From Methanothrix sp. (lineage in GTDB: Archaea; Halobacteriota; Methanosarcinia; Methanotrichales; Methanotrichaceae), in contig JALNZQ010000013.1 in assembly GCA_023229165.1 (NCBI GenBank), forward strand, positions 1,920 to 24,037: a stretch of 22,118 bases of DNA, in the 5' to 3' direction. The position numbers and the translations under genes were made by a program. Shown here one piece after another: positions 13,906 to 20,831 of the stretch; the stretch's first letter is position 1; the number at the start of each line of letters is the position of its first letter. The notes under the pieces were generated by a model. The model was not told where the DNA came from, did no database searches, and worked only from the letters and a program-made list of their open reading frames with translations.

Positions 13906-15059
13906 TAGCAGCCGAGCTTGTCCGGCCAGATGCCGTGCATGACGCCCAGAGATTTGTCCACCAGGCTGTGCACTTCCGCCGCAGGATAGCCAGCCGAGAG
14001 CAGGTAGGACTCAACGTGGTTGGGAACAGCGATGGAAAGCTGCTCCACCATGGAGACGGTCTGCAGGATGGTGTTATCCCCCAGTTTGAAGGGAATGATG
14101 GCATCGGAGACGATCAGCTCGAAGATCTCCGGGCTGATTGGCCGCTCTATTCCGGAGAGGAAGGCCTCCAGGATCTCGCTGGTCCAATCATGCTTCTTGC
14201 CTTCATCTTGGTAGGGCATGACTACGACCTCGCGAGTCTTGGCGAACTGATCGACCAACTGAGAAGGCGCAACATCACCCTTGAAGACCAGGTTCAGGAA
14301 GTTGGTGTGGGGCACAGTTGTGGGCACCTTGCTGGCGCGCACAGCAAACTTGACCTCTTCGAAGACAGTTCCTGCGTCGGTGCCCTGGTGTCCGGCACCC
14401 TTGCCGAACTGAATGGCACTGGGAGAGGCCTTGACCACTGTATGCGGATCGCCATGACGGCGATCGATGTTGCCCAAAACAGCAGTTAGGCCCAGGGGCC
14501 GCGCCGCCAGAGCCAGACGGGAAAGGCCAGTGGTGTTGCAACTGGTGCACTGTACCAATCTAGGCTTGGCCTTCTGGAACAATGCATAGTTCTCCAGGCC
14601 GAAGAAGAACTCACGGGCAAAGTCGGCCTTCAGCTCATCCGATATCTTGATCTTTCCGCCCTCTGCCAAACCCTTGAGAAGCTCGGGCCGATCGGCTCCG
14701 CCCATGAGTGAGACAAAGCAGCCGTGAGAGAGGCCAGCCTCAACGTAAGGGAGCTCCTCATCGCCCGGAGTGCCCACCATCAGGAAATTTGATGCCGCAA
14801 AAAAGTCCTCATAGCCGCCCTCTATCTTGACTCCGGCCTTCTCCCACTTCTCTTTATTGGCATTGTCGCTGACAAAGGCTTTAACGCCGAACAGCCGATT
14901 GAACTTGGATACAATAGACAAGGCCCGGCCATGGGGCTTTCTGAGCAGGACATTCAGGTCGCCCTCGATGCCGGCGGCCTTTTTGACCTGCGCCAAAGCC
15001 AAAAGAGTTCGCTTATTCTCTGTTCCATCAAAACCTACAAAACCAGCATTGCACTTCAA
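13905..15059 (-). CDS. GAPDH-like protein (type II archaeal family) with altered nucleotide-binding loop
   Basis: 384 residues, somewhat longer than archaeal type II glyceraldehyde-3-phosphate dehydrogenase (~335-345). The active-site block SCNTTGL (C174) is intact. RHGDPHTVVKASPSAI (201-216) matches the family's RRGADP...KGPINAI segment, GAGHQGTD (H224) matches its HHGPD, and KVPTTVPHTN matches VPTTLMH. The usual N-terminal GYGTIGKR dinucleotide-binding loop is replaced by GFDGTENKR, and about 20 residues are inserted before residue 70. It may be an NAD(P)-independent or altered-specificity paralogue; the substrate is unknown. The start is TTG 15059 with AGGAAGTG about 7 nt upstream. It lies between the APS-kinase-like gene and endA. 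Confidence 0.75.
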   Translation of the reverse strand: MKCNAGFVGFDGTENKRTLLALAQVKKAAGIEGDLNVLLRKPHGRALSIVSKFNRLFGVKAFVSDNANKEKWEKAGVKIEGGYEDFFAASNFLMVGTPGDEELPYVEAGLSHGCFVSLMGGADRPELLKGLAEGGKIKISDELKADFAREFFFGLENYALFQKAKPRLVQCTSCNTTGLSRLALAARPLGLTAVLGNIDRRHGDPHTVVKASPSAIQFGKGAGHQGTDAGTVFEEVKFAVRASKVPTTVPHTNFLNLVFKGDVAPSQLVDQFAKTREVVVMPYQDEGKKHDWTSEILEAFLSGIERPISPEIFELIVSDAIIPFKLGDNTILQTVSMVEQLSIAVPNHVESYLLSAGYPAAEVHSLVDKSLGVMHGIWPDKLGC

Positions 15060-15089
15060 GCTTCTTCACTTCCTGAATGGGAGTCTAAG

Positions 15090-15104
15090 TGACTATATTT
15101 TAAT
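15090..15104 (-). promoter_or_regulatory. TATA-like element before the GAPDH-like gene
   Basis: Minus strand GATTAAAATATAGTC, overlapping the end of the kinase gene, predicts a start near 15070 and a short leader. GAPDH-like/endA may therefore have their own promoter in addition to read-through. Confidence 0.4.
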
Positions 15105-15651
15105 CTTTCCGGGATTGTCCCTTGAGGTTTAGTATTTTGTCGGCAATATACCCGGCGCTCTCTTCCAGGTCCATGCTAGTAGTATCAACTTCAATCTCGG
15201 CAGAGAGCGGTTCTTCATAGGCTACGTTGACTCCAGGCACGGCGGCCTTCTCGCCTGCAGCTTTCTTGTAGATATCCTTGGGCGAGAACTTTGCCTTGCG
15301 CTTCGCTTCCCGTTCTATGCAGACGGACAGAGGCGCCCGGATAAAGACCTCGGCAAAATTGGGGATCAGACTGCGGGCAAAATCTCGATAACGGCGTCTA
15401 TTGGCGGTTGCATCTATGATGACGTTTATTCCCTCATCTGCCAAGAGCTTGCCCATGTAGGCTAAGCTGGCATAAACGATATCTCTTTCTTCTTCGGTAT
15501 ATTTGGGTTTTGGAGTTATCGCTCTTCTGATCTCATCCAGCTGCAGGATCCTGGCGCTAAATCCCTTTTCAGATAGAATCGTCAATACTTTATCAGCGAT
15601 GGTGGTCTTCCCGCAGCCGGGAAGGCCCGTGAACCACATGACCCATGCCAT
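15100..15651 (-). CDS. Adenylylsulfate kinase-like P-loop kinase
   Basis: 183 residues from ATG 15651 (MAWVMWFTGLPGCGKTT). Walker A is GLPGCGKTT (9-17). LDEIRR (38-43) takes the place of the DGD-type substrate motif of CysC, and INVIIDATANRRRYRDFAR (75-93), FIRAPLSVCIERE (103-115), DIYKKAAGE and VAYEEPLSAEIEVDT follow the CysC order. CysC phosphorylates adenylylsulfate to PAPS; assimilation or sulfation would be its role, but no sulfate-activation partner is nearby. The frame extends upstream to 15738, but those 29 residues are AT-rich coding of no family resemblance and overlap the promoter of MC1 copy B. The preferred start has no Shine-Dalgarno, so it may be leaderless. It is followed 40 bp later by the GAPDH-like gene. 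Confidence 0.83.
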   Translation of the reverse strand: MAWVMWFTGLPGCGKTTIADKVLTILSEKGFSARILQLDEIRRAITPKPKYTEEERDIVYASLAYMGKLLADEGINVIIDATANRRRYRDFARSLIPNFAEVFIRAPLSVCIEREAKRKAKFSPKDIYKKAAGEKAAVPGVNVAYEEPLSAEIEVDTTSMDLEESAGYIADKILNLKGQSRKD

Positions 15652-15736
15652 GATTGATAGAAATAGCATCATGAATAAAAAACCATTCCATTGACATATT
15701 CCGAAATCAAACAAAAGATTAATATAAGTGTATATC

Positions 15737-15743
15737 ATATATA
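15737..15743 (+). promoter_or_regulatory. TATA box of MC1 copy B
   Basis: ATATATA within TATATCATATATAG, predicted start near 15766. GAGG (15787-15790) lies 9 nt before ATG 15800. Confidence 0.5.
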
Positions 15744-15799
15744 GTCATGCAGCAAACCTTATGTCTCACAGCACACATCTTTAAATGAGGTTAAATAAT

Positions 15800-16072
15800 A
15801 TGATAGAAAAAAGAAATTTCGCATTGCGGGACAAGGATGGAAATGAGATTGGCGTCTTTTCCGGAAAACAGCCCAGGCAAGCAGCCTTAAAGGCAGCAAA
15901 CCGCGGATTCACCGATATAAGGCTCCGGGAGAGAGGGACACGGAATGTGCACATATTCCAAGGTGAGAGGATACAGGTGCCCAAGCCCGCCAATTCCCCT
16001 GCCTGGATGCCGGCCAATATCTGGAAGCCGAAAGTCAAGAAGCTGGGCATTGAGAAGTTGGAAGAGCTTTAA
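15800..16072 (+). CDS. Non-histone chromosomal protein MC1 (copy B)
   Basis: 90 residues with the complete MC1 pattern: RNFALRD, EIGVFSGK, PRQAALKAANRG, TDIRLRERG, VHIFQGER, SPAWMPANIWKPKVKK. Compared with copy A it ends in two extra residues (EL) and starts two residues later. Most substitutions are conservative, but the GERIQVPKPANS arm and the N-terminal KDGN turn differ. The start is ATG 15800 with GAGG 9 nt upstream; an earlier in-frame ATG (15785) lies before that site and adds residues not found in the family. It is monocistronic, divergent from the kinase gene and convergent with the L12 gene. T-rich sequence (ATTTTTAAAAC) follows the stop. Confidence 0.96.
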   Translation: MIEKRNFALRDKDGNEIGVFSGKQPRQAALKAANRGFTDIRLRERGTRNVHIFQGERIQVPKPANSPAWMPANIWKPKVKKLGIEKLEEL

Positions 16073-16123
16073 TATAATTTTTAAAACATTTGAGCTAAAA
16101 AAAGGAAAAAAGCTGAAGGAGAT

Positions 16124-16441
16124 TCAGCCGAAAAGGGCGCCCAGGCCCTCTACACCGCTCTCCTCTGCTGCTTCCTTATCCTCTTCAGGCTCTTCTGCCT
16201 TGGCAGCGCCCTTGGCGGCATGTGCTGCGGCGACAGGGGCTGCGGCTGCAGCGGCTATGGGCACTGCGGCTGCCTGGGCGAGAACAGTTGCGATATCCAC
16301 GCCATCTAAAGCGGCCACCAGGGCCTTGATTCTGACATCGTCAGCGGCCACACCGGATGCCTCGACGACCTTCTTAATTCCATCCTCGTTAACGTCTTTG
16401 CCTGCGCTGTGAAGCAGTAATGCAGCGTATACATATTCCAT
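16124..16441 (-). CDS. rpl12: Ribosomal protein P1/L12
   Basis: 105 residues of the archaeal P1/L12 stalk protein: helical N-terminal dimerisation and P0-binding domain (MEYVYAALLLHSAG...GVDIATVLAQ), an Ala-rich hinge (~56-82), an acidic stretch (EEPEEDKEAAEE) and the C-terminal GLGALFG that contacts translation factors. It is the last gene of the L1-L10-L12 operon, 33 bp after L10, with GAGGTC about 8 nt before ATG 16441. Confidence 0.97.
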   Translation of the reverse strand: MEYVYAALLLHSAGKDVNEDGIKKVVEASGVAADDVRIKALVAALDGVDIATVLAQAAAVPIAAAAAAPVAAAHAAKGAAKAEEPEEDKEAAEESGVEGLGALFG

Positions 16442-16474
16442 TTGAATCGACCTCGAATTTTCCTTTAATCTAAT

Positions 16475-17446
16475 TTATCCGAAGAGAGCACCCATTCCAG
16501 CAGCGGTGTCTTCTTCATCCTTCTTCTCTTCTTTCTCTTCCTGGGCCTTCGCAGGGGCCTGGGCTGGGGCTGCCGTCGGGGCTGCCTCTCCACTGGCCAG
16601 GCGGGCTAGAGCTTTGGCATTGGCAGCAGCCTTGGCTAAAAGCATCTCCATCATGCTGGGCACGGGTATTCCCGCTTCCAGTACCAGGGCTCTGGCCTTG
16701 GTCTGAGCCTTTTGCAGCATGGGTCCGACAGTTTTCGGCGTAGCATAGCCAATCTCAACTGCAAAGCCGAATGCTCTGGCAGAAGCCGCGGACAGCTCTG
16801 AGATCTGTGCCTCCACATCGATGGAAAGATCCTTGGCTCTAAAGATCAAGCCACCCTCGTAGGCCGCTCTTAGTTCCAGGCCCACGTTTCTGGGGAAGAT
16901 CTCCATGGTCTTCAAAATGTCCGCAGTTTTGGCAGAAACGACCTCTCCCTCTTTGGCTAAAGTGATCTTCTGGTTGATGACCACCTTTCCGCTTTTAATA
17001 GCCGCTGGGATGCCGGCTGCCTGAAGCTTGCCGACCATTGGTCCCGGCGAGAACGAGGTCACTCCGGCCTCAATCACTATGTCTTTGGGAGCACGTGCAC
17101 CGGCCTTGATGGGCATGGGCTTTTTGCCTTTCTCCAGGAGACTGTTGAGCTTGAAGGGATTGTCATTGCTGAAGAGCAACGCTGTCTGATCTTCAATGAA
17201 ATCGGCCAGCGGTCTGATCTCCGGGGCAGAGGCCTCCAGGGCGCGGCGAGCGATGGTGTTCCTCACCATCCTTATCTCGACATTGTTTCTGAGATTGCCT
17301 CGTATCTGCTGCAGATTATCTGCTGGTATCTCCCGCACGCCTACGATGCCGACAACACGGCTTTTGCTTATCATTTCGACAAGCTCTTCTACATCCTTAA
17401 CCTTCCACTCAGGTATGTGGGCAGTGTGACGAGTCTCTGCTGCCAT
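16475..17446 (-). CDS. rpl10: Ribosomal protein P0/L10 (stalk base)
   Basis: 323 residues. The N-terminal rRNA-binding domain (WKVKDVEELVEMISKSRVVGIVGV ... RGNLRNNVEIRMVRNTIARRAL) is followed by the archaeal/eukaryotic P0 insertion domain (TSFSPGPMVGKLQAAGIPAAI) and long helices that dock P1 dimers. The C-terminus is Ala/Pro-rich, acidic and ends GMGALFG, closely matching the L12 tail. Its ATG directly abuts the stop of the L1 gene, with AAGGTGG inside the L1 3' end as ribosome site, so translation is coupled. Confidence 0.97.
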   Translation of the reverse strand: MAAETRHTAHIPEWKVKDVEELVEMISKSRVVGIVGVREIPADNLQQIRGNLRNNVEIRMVRNTIARRALEASAPEIRPLADFIEDQTALLFSNDNPFKLNSLLEKGKKPMPIKAGARAPKDIVIEAGVTSFSPGPMVGKLQAAGIPAAIKSGKVVINQKITLAKEGEVVSAKTADILKTMEIFPRNVGLELRAAYEGGLIFRAKDLSIDVEAQISELSAASARAFGFAVEIGYATPKTVGPMLQKAQTKARALVLEAGIPVPSMMEMLLAKAAANAKALARLASGEAAPTAAPAQAPAKAQEEKEEKKDEEDTAAGMGALFG

Positions 17447-18079
17447 TTAAACCACCTTTATGGAAGGCCCCATGGTGGTCTTGACATAAACCGACTTCAG
17501 ATTATGTCGACCATCCTTGAGGGTCTGCTCGAGCTTGACGACGACCGCTTCAATGTTTTCGGCCAGCTCTTTGGTATTCATATTTCTGTTCCCGACAGTC
17601 AGGTGGAAGGTCGGCTTGTCCCGAGACCTGATCCTGATCATGTTCTTGAGCCTCTGTATCTGTGGGGTTACGTCCTGTGTCGGCGGCAGAGGTGTGGGCA
17701 TCTTGCCCCTCTTGCCGAGAATGGAACCCAGGCTCTTACCTATGACGGGCATGAACTGAGTCTCTGCTATGAAGAACTTATACTCGTCTGCCATTTTGCG
17801 CACAGCTCTCTTATTTCCGGCGAGCTCTTTGATCTCGTCCGCTGATATAACCCGGTCAGCGCCTGCGCTCTTGGCTCGCAAGGCAGTCTCTCCTGCAGCG
17901 AATACCGCGATCTTGGTCGGTTTGCCAAGTCCGTGGGGTAGGATAACCTCTACATCGACTCTGTTTCCCGGCTGGGCCAAGTCGATGTTATGAAGGTTTA
18001 TAGCCAGATCCACGCTCTCGCTGAACTTCCTGGCAGGTGCCTCAGTGATAGCCTGTTTAACGGCTTCTTCTATATCCAT
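17447..18079 (-). CDS. rpl1: Ribosomal protein L1
   Basis: 210 residues, typical for archaeal L1: two-domain protein with NRVDVEVILPHGLGKPTKIAVFA (domain I to II hinge), GADRVISADEIKEL, GKRGKMPTPLPPTQDV and the C-terminal KSVYVKTTMGPSIKV. It binds the mobile L1 stalk of 23S rRNA. In methanogens L1 is known to repress translation of its own operon. The start is ATG 18079, with GGAGG (18086-18090) 6 nt upstream that is partly inside a hairpin (18089-18118), compatible with such control. An apparent promoter lies in the 83-bp gap after L11. Confidence 0.97.
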   Translation of the reverse strand: MDIEEAVKQAITEAPARKFSESVDLAINLHNIDLAQPGNRVDVEVILPHGLGKPTKIAVFAAGETALRAKSAGADRVISADEIKELAGNKRAVRKMADEYKFFIAETQFMPVIGKSLGSILGKRGKMPTPLPPTQDVTPQIQRLKNMIRIRSRDKPTFHLTVGNRNMNTKELAENIEAVVVKLEQTLKDGRHNLKSVYVKTTMGPSIKVV

Positions 18080-18088
18080 TTCAATCCT

Positions 18089-18118
18089 CCGTAGTCTACG
18101 ACTCTAGGTCTTCTACGG
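18089..18118 (-). promoter_or_regulatory. Leader hairpin of the L1 operon overlapping the ribosome site
   Basis: On the minus strand CCGTAG (18118-18113) pairs with CTACGG (18094-18089), with an inner GAC/GTC 3-bp pairing. The distal arm ends in the first two G of the L1 GGAGG. It may be the target of L1 autoregulation or simply a start-site structure. Confidence 0.45.
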
Positions 18119-18153
18119 CTTCTCAAAAAAGAGAATTAGAATTCAGATAATAA

Positions 18154-18160
18154 CTTTATA
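18154..18160 (-). promoter_or_regulatory. TATA box of the L1-L10-L12 operon
   Basis: Minus strand TATAAAG, just past the L11 stop. It predicts a start near 18131 and a ~50-nt leader that includes the 18089-18118 hairpin. Confidence 0.5.
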
Positions 18161-18162
18161 TT

Positions 18163-18639
18163 TTAAGCCTTCGCTTCTAATATCTCATCGTATTTGCCGC
18201 TGGCCACAGCCAGTTGAGCCTCTTTGCATTCCATACCATCAATGGTCGCGCCTACAGACCCTGCTGTGCCGATGATCTCGCTGGCCGCGTTCTTCAGGGT
18301 TTTGGAGAGAAGGCCATTTCTCTTGATGTTTGCAATCTTGAGGACCTGCTCCATACTTATGTTCCCTACGATGGTTTTGTCTCCAGTGCCTTTCTCTACG
18401 CCCATCTCCTTGATGATCAGGGCCGAGGTAGGAGGCGTTCCGACTTCGATCTCGAATTCGGTTCTGGACTTCACTATGACTTTGACGGGAACTTGCATTC
18501 CATTGAGATCTTTGGTCTTTTCATTGATCTTGGCAACCACCTGGGCGACATTTACGCCCAGAGGTCCCAGGGCCGGGCCCAAAGGTGGCCCTGCGCTGGC
18601 CTTTCCGCCAGGGACCAATGCTTCTACGACATTAGCCAA
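18163..18639 (-). CDS. rpl11: Ribosomal protein L11
   Basis: 158 residues: VEALVPGGKASAGPPLGPALGPLGVNV (proline/glycine-rich N-terminal domain of the GTPase-associated centre), then TEFEIEVGTPPTSALIIKEMGVEKG and the rRNA-binding C-terminal domain (IGTAGSVGATIDG). The start is TTG 18639, chosen because GAGGTGA lies 7 nt upstream; the nearby ATG is out of frame. The gene follows Spt5 by 21 bp, the usual archaeal Spt5-L11 order. Confidence 0.96.
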   Translation of the reverse strand: MANVVEALVPGGKASAGPPLGPALGPLGVNVAQVVAKINEKTKDLNGMQVPVKVIVKSRTEFEIEVGTPPTSALIIKEMGVEKGTGDKTIVGNISMEQVLKIANIKRNGLLSKTLKNAASEIIGTAGSVGATIDGMECKEAQLAVASGKYDEILEAKA

Positions 18640-18660
18640 TACTTGTCACCTCTAAATTTA

Positions 18661-19116
18661 TTAAGTTCCATCTTTACTGAGCACGCGCACGTGATCTCCC
18701 CGTACAGTGATGGGGATGGGCACCATAGCTTCAAAGAGTTCCAACGTTATCTCTTCCTTGGCAACGTCCACGCGTTTGACCCTTGCCTTCTCTCCCTTAA
18801 ACGGTCCGGATATGAGCTCGATAATCGCTCCTTCATTAATTCCGATTACTGCCGGCTTGGGGGAGAGAAAGTGTTCAACCTCGCCGATGTTTGAGGCCCC
18901 TTTTATCACAGAGCGTGCGTGGGGTATTCCTTGAATCGCCTGATCTACGATCTCCGGAGCCGGTGATTCCACAAGAACGTAGCCTTTCAGCACATCTGGT
19001 ACCAGCAGTGCCCTTATATCATACTTTTCCTTGCGTGCAATCTGGGCGATCATGTTGGCCACCGATCTTTCCTGATTCGCAGTGGTCTTCACAACATATA
19101 TGCTGGTCTCGGACAT
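18661..19116 (-). CDS. spt5: Transcription elongation factor Spt5 (archaeal NusG)
   Basis: 151 residues: NGN domain (IYVVKTTANQERSVANMIAQ ... GYVLVESP ... GASNIGEVEHFL, ~1-85) followed by a KOW domain (INEGAIIELISGPFKGEKARVKRVD, ~94-140). With Spt4 it clamps RNA polymerase and promotes processive elongation. A TATA element (19141-19150) sits about 26-29 nt before ATG 19116, so the mRNA should be nearly leaderless. In many archaea a secE gene precedes this one; none is visible in the 101-bp divergent gap or beyond it. Confidence 0.96.
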   Translation of the reverse strand: MSETSIYVVKTTANQERSVANMIAQIARKEKYDIRALLVPDVLKGYVLVESPAPEIVDQAIQGIPHARSVIKGASNIGEVEHFLSPKPAVIGINEGAIIELISGPFKGEKARVKRVDVAKEEITLELFEAMVPIPITVRGDHVRVLSKDGT

Positions 19117-19140
19117 TCCGCCTTCTTAGACGAATCTCGT

Positions 19141-19150
19141 GTATAAAAAG
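19141..19150 (-). promoter_or_regulatory. TATA box of the Spt5-L11 operon
   Basis: Minus strand CTTTTTATAC, with a predicted start within a few bases of ATG 19116. Confidence 0.55.
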
Positions 19151-19160
19151 GTTTGTAATA

Positions 19161-19203
19161 CCATGGAAATCTCTTTATACTATAAACAAAGGAGTTTCCA
19201 TGG
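19161..19203. promoter_or_regulatory. 9-bp inverted repeat flanking the TATA box of the HTH gene
   Basis: CCATGGAAA (19161-19169) and TTTCCATGG (19195-19203) are perfect inverted repeats; pairing can extend with CTC/GAG past one unpaired base. Between them lies TTTATACTATAAA (19174-19186), itself a perfect palindrome around one C, which serves as TATA box with a start predicted near 19200-19206. The arrangement suggests an operator, possibly for autoregulation by the adjacent HTH protein. Confidence 0.5.
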
Positions 19204-19217
19204 GGTGAGTATCTTAA

Positions 19218-19814
19218 ATGAGTGGCAGGACTGATCAGCTTCGGGACCTCGTTATGAAGATTGGCGCCACAACCAAGGTCGTGGAGAAGCAGGCCACCCG
19301 TCATGGTAGTCTCCGGGGAAGCGGCGAGATTGAGCGCGCTTTATTGGGGGTAGTCCAGGAGATGATAAAACAATACGGCATCCAGACAAAGCTGACTGCC
19401 GAGCAGTTATCATCAGTTGTCAGGCTCTTTTATAAGAGACTAAGTGATACCGAGATCGCAGAGCAACTGGGCGATCGAGCCCTTAATAAAACCGTCAGCC
19501 GGGCCCGAATCAAGCTCCACTTATTCCGGGAGACTGATTTGAAGCCCCCTTTCGACAAGGATGAGTTTATTCGCCTAACAAATGCCAGCAAATCCGTCAA
19601 AGAGATGGCTGGAAGCCTGCGGGTAGCCCCTTCCACAATATCTGAGTACAGAAATATCTTCGACAGCCAGAAAGCATCGGAGAGGGATGGATACACAAAG
19701 CGTTTTTTGGAGATACTCTCCGACCAGGATGTCTCCGAGCGCATGGTGACCGCCCACACTGAGGATGGCCTTTCTGATACCATCGATACCGACTATGAGG
19801 CGGCAGAGGCCTAA
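19218..19814 (+). CDS. HTH-containing regulator-like protein, resembling conditioned-medium-induced protein 4
   Basis: 198 residues. A short helical start (SGRTDQLRDLVMKIGATTKVVEKQ...HGSL) leads to two helix-turn-helix-like segments: ~76-98 (SDTEIAEQLGDRALNKTVSRARI) and ~123-146 (ASKSVKEMAGSLRVAPSTISEY). The C-terminus FLEILSDQDVSERMVTAHTEDGLSDTID is a distinctive acidic signature. The arrangement resembles a haloarchaeal/methanogen family annotated as conditioned-medium-induced protein 4; I recall this from family pattern only. Predicted DNA-binding, target unknown. GGTGAG lies about 9 nt before ATG 19218. It diverges from Spt5 and is convergent with the Trm-G10 gene (16-bp gap). Confidence 0.7.
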   Translation: MSGRTDQLRDLVMKIGATTKVVEKQATRHGSLRGSGEIERALLGVVQEMIKQYGIQTKLTAEQLSSVVRLFYKRLSDTEIAEQLGDRALNKTVSRARIKLHLFRETDLKPPFDKDEFIRLTNASKSVKEMAGSLRVAPSTISEYRNIFDSQKASERDGYTKRFLEILSDQDVSERMVTAHTEDGLSDTIDTDYEAAEA

Positions 19815-19830
19815 AAGGCCGCACCTCACA

Positions 19831-20829
19831 TTATCTCTGGCAGAGGAATATTTGCCGCGTCAAGCTTCCATGCACGCGGTCCGTATGCTTTTGGAGAATT
19901 TCGAAGCCAGCATTCGCGAGCAAGGCATCTAGCGAGCTGTCCGCCACGATTACCATGCGACGGCCACGCTTGATCACCCGGAAGAGTTCGCTTAAACTTT
20001 CCTGCAAAAGAAATTCTTTCGACTTTGCCAGGATTTTAGCCGACCTTCCATAGGGTGTGTCCAGAACAGCCGCATCGATGGAAGAGTTTTGCAGTGGCAA
20101 GCGCTTGGCATCTCCTAATAAAAGTGAGCAGTCCAGTGACTGCAAATTGCATAAAGCTCCCTTCACCAGCCGGGTCTGAACCTCGATTCCCAGCCCCTGG
20201 ATGCCGATCAAGCAGGCTTCGATCAGAATGCCGCAAGTTCCTGCAAAGGGATCGAGCAGCATCTCGCTTGCGCGAACCTGGGTGAGGTTGATTAGGGCAC
20301 GGGCCATGCGCGGCATAAGTACGCCTGGATGGAAAAAGGGCTTGAGGTGAGGCCGGCGCGCCTCAAAGGAGCTTCTATCGGTTCTTGCAGCCTCGCGCCC
20401 CAGGACGATCTTGCCGGAAGTGATGATCGCCCGCAATACCATCTCAGGATTTGACAGGTCCGCACGATATCCATTTTGAAAAAGGACCCGTCCTACTTCA
20501 TGCTCTACGGCGTCCGCCGGGGGTGCAGCATCCTTGATGCGCCGGGCCCTGACCATATATCTCTTGCGGGGTAGCGCCAGTTGGCTCACAGACTGGGCAA
20601 GCGCCTCCAGGTTCGCGTCAGAGATCGCCAGCACCTCTATGATGCGATGAGTCATGGCAAGACGGCTGGCCACCAGTTGAACATCGAGGTCTTCAGCTTC
20701 CACTATCAGGCACTGGTCCAGAAAGGCGACCTCAGAAAAACGGGCGGAGTTGATCTCCACCAGGGCTAAGGCCTCGCTTCTCGGTAGGGTATCATGCTCC
20801 CCGGACAGTTCAAAGGCGTAAGTCTTCAT
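19831..20829 (-). CDS. tRNA (guanine-10-N2) methyltransferase, Trm-G10 type
   Basis: 332 residues. An N-terminal THUMP-like domain (~1-150; KRYMVRARRIKD ... HEVGRVLFQNGYRADLSNPEMVLRAIIT) presents the tRNA. The C-terminal Rossmann methyltransferase has SAM motif I LDPFAGTCGILIEA (192-205), an acidic GDAKRLPL, and a catalytic LDTPYGRS, where the family normally has DPPYGRS. It makes N2-methyl/dimethyl-guanosine at position 10 of tRNA. The Pro-to-Thr change in motif IV is unusual but keeps the Asp, Pro and Tyr. It starts 2 nt after the stop of the kinase gene, so the two are translationally coupled, and SAH hydrolase lies upstream. Confidence 0.9.
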   Translation of the reverse strand: MKTYAFELSGEHDTLPRSEALALVEINSARFSEVAFLDQCLIVEAEDLDVQLVASRLAMTHRIIEVLAISDANLEALAQSVSQLALPRKRYMVRARRIKDAAPPADAVEHEVGRVLFQNGYRADLSNPEMVLRAIITSGKIVLGREAARTDRSSFEARRPHLKPFFHPGVLMPRMARALINLTQVRASEMLLDPFAGTCGILIEACLIGIQGLGIEVQTRLVKGALCNLQSLDCSLLLGDAKRLPLQNSSIDAAVLDTPYGRSAKILAKSKEFLLQESLSELFRVIKRGRRMVIVADSSLDALLANAGFEILQKHTDRVHGSLTRQIFLCQR

Positions 20830-20831
20830 CC

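Noticed and set aside
15651..15738. Hydrophobic N-terminal extension of the APS-kinase-like protein (possible membrane anchor)
   Set aside because: It is AT-rich, overlaps the TATA region of MC1 copy B and precedes the conserved MAWVMWFTGLPG start of the family; the hydrophobicity is probably a product of base composition.
19089..19304. Minus-strand frame upstream of spt5 considered as SecE
   Set aside because: It lacks the hydrophobic helix and SecE motif, spans the divergent promoter, and is antisense to the HTH gene start.
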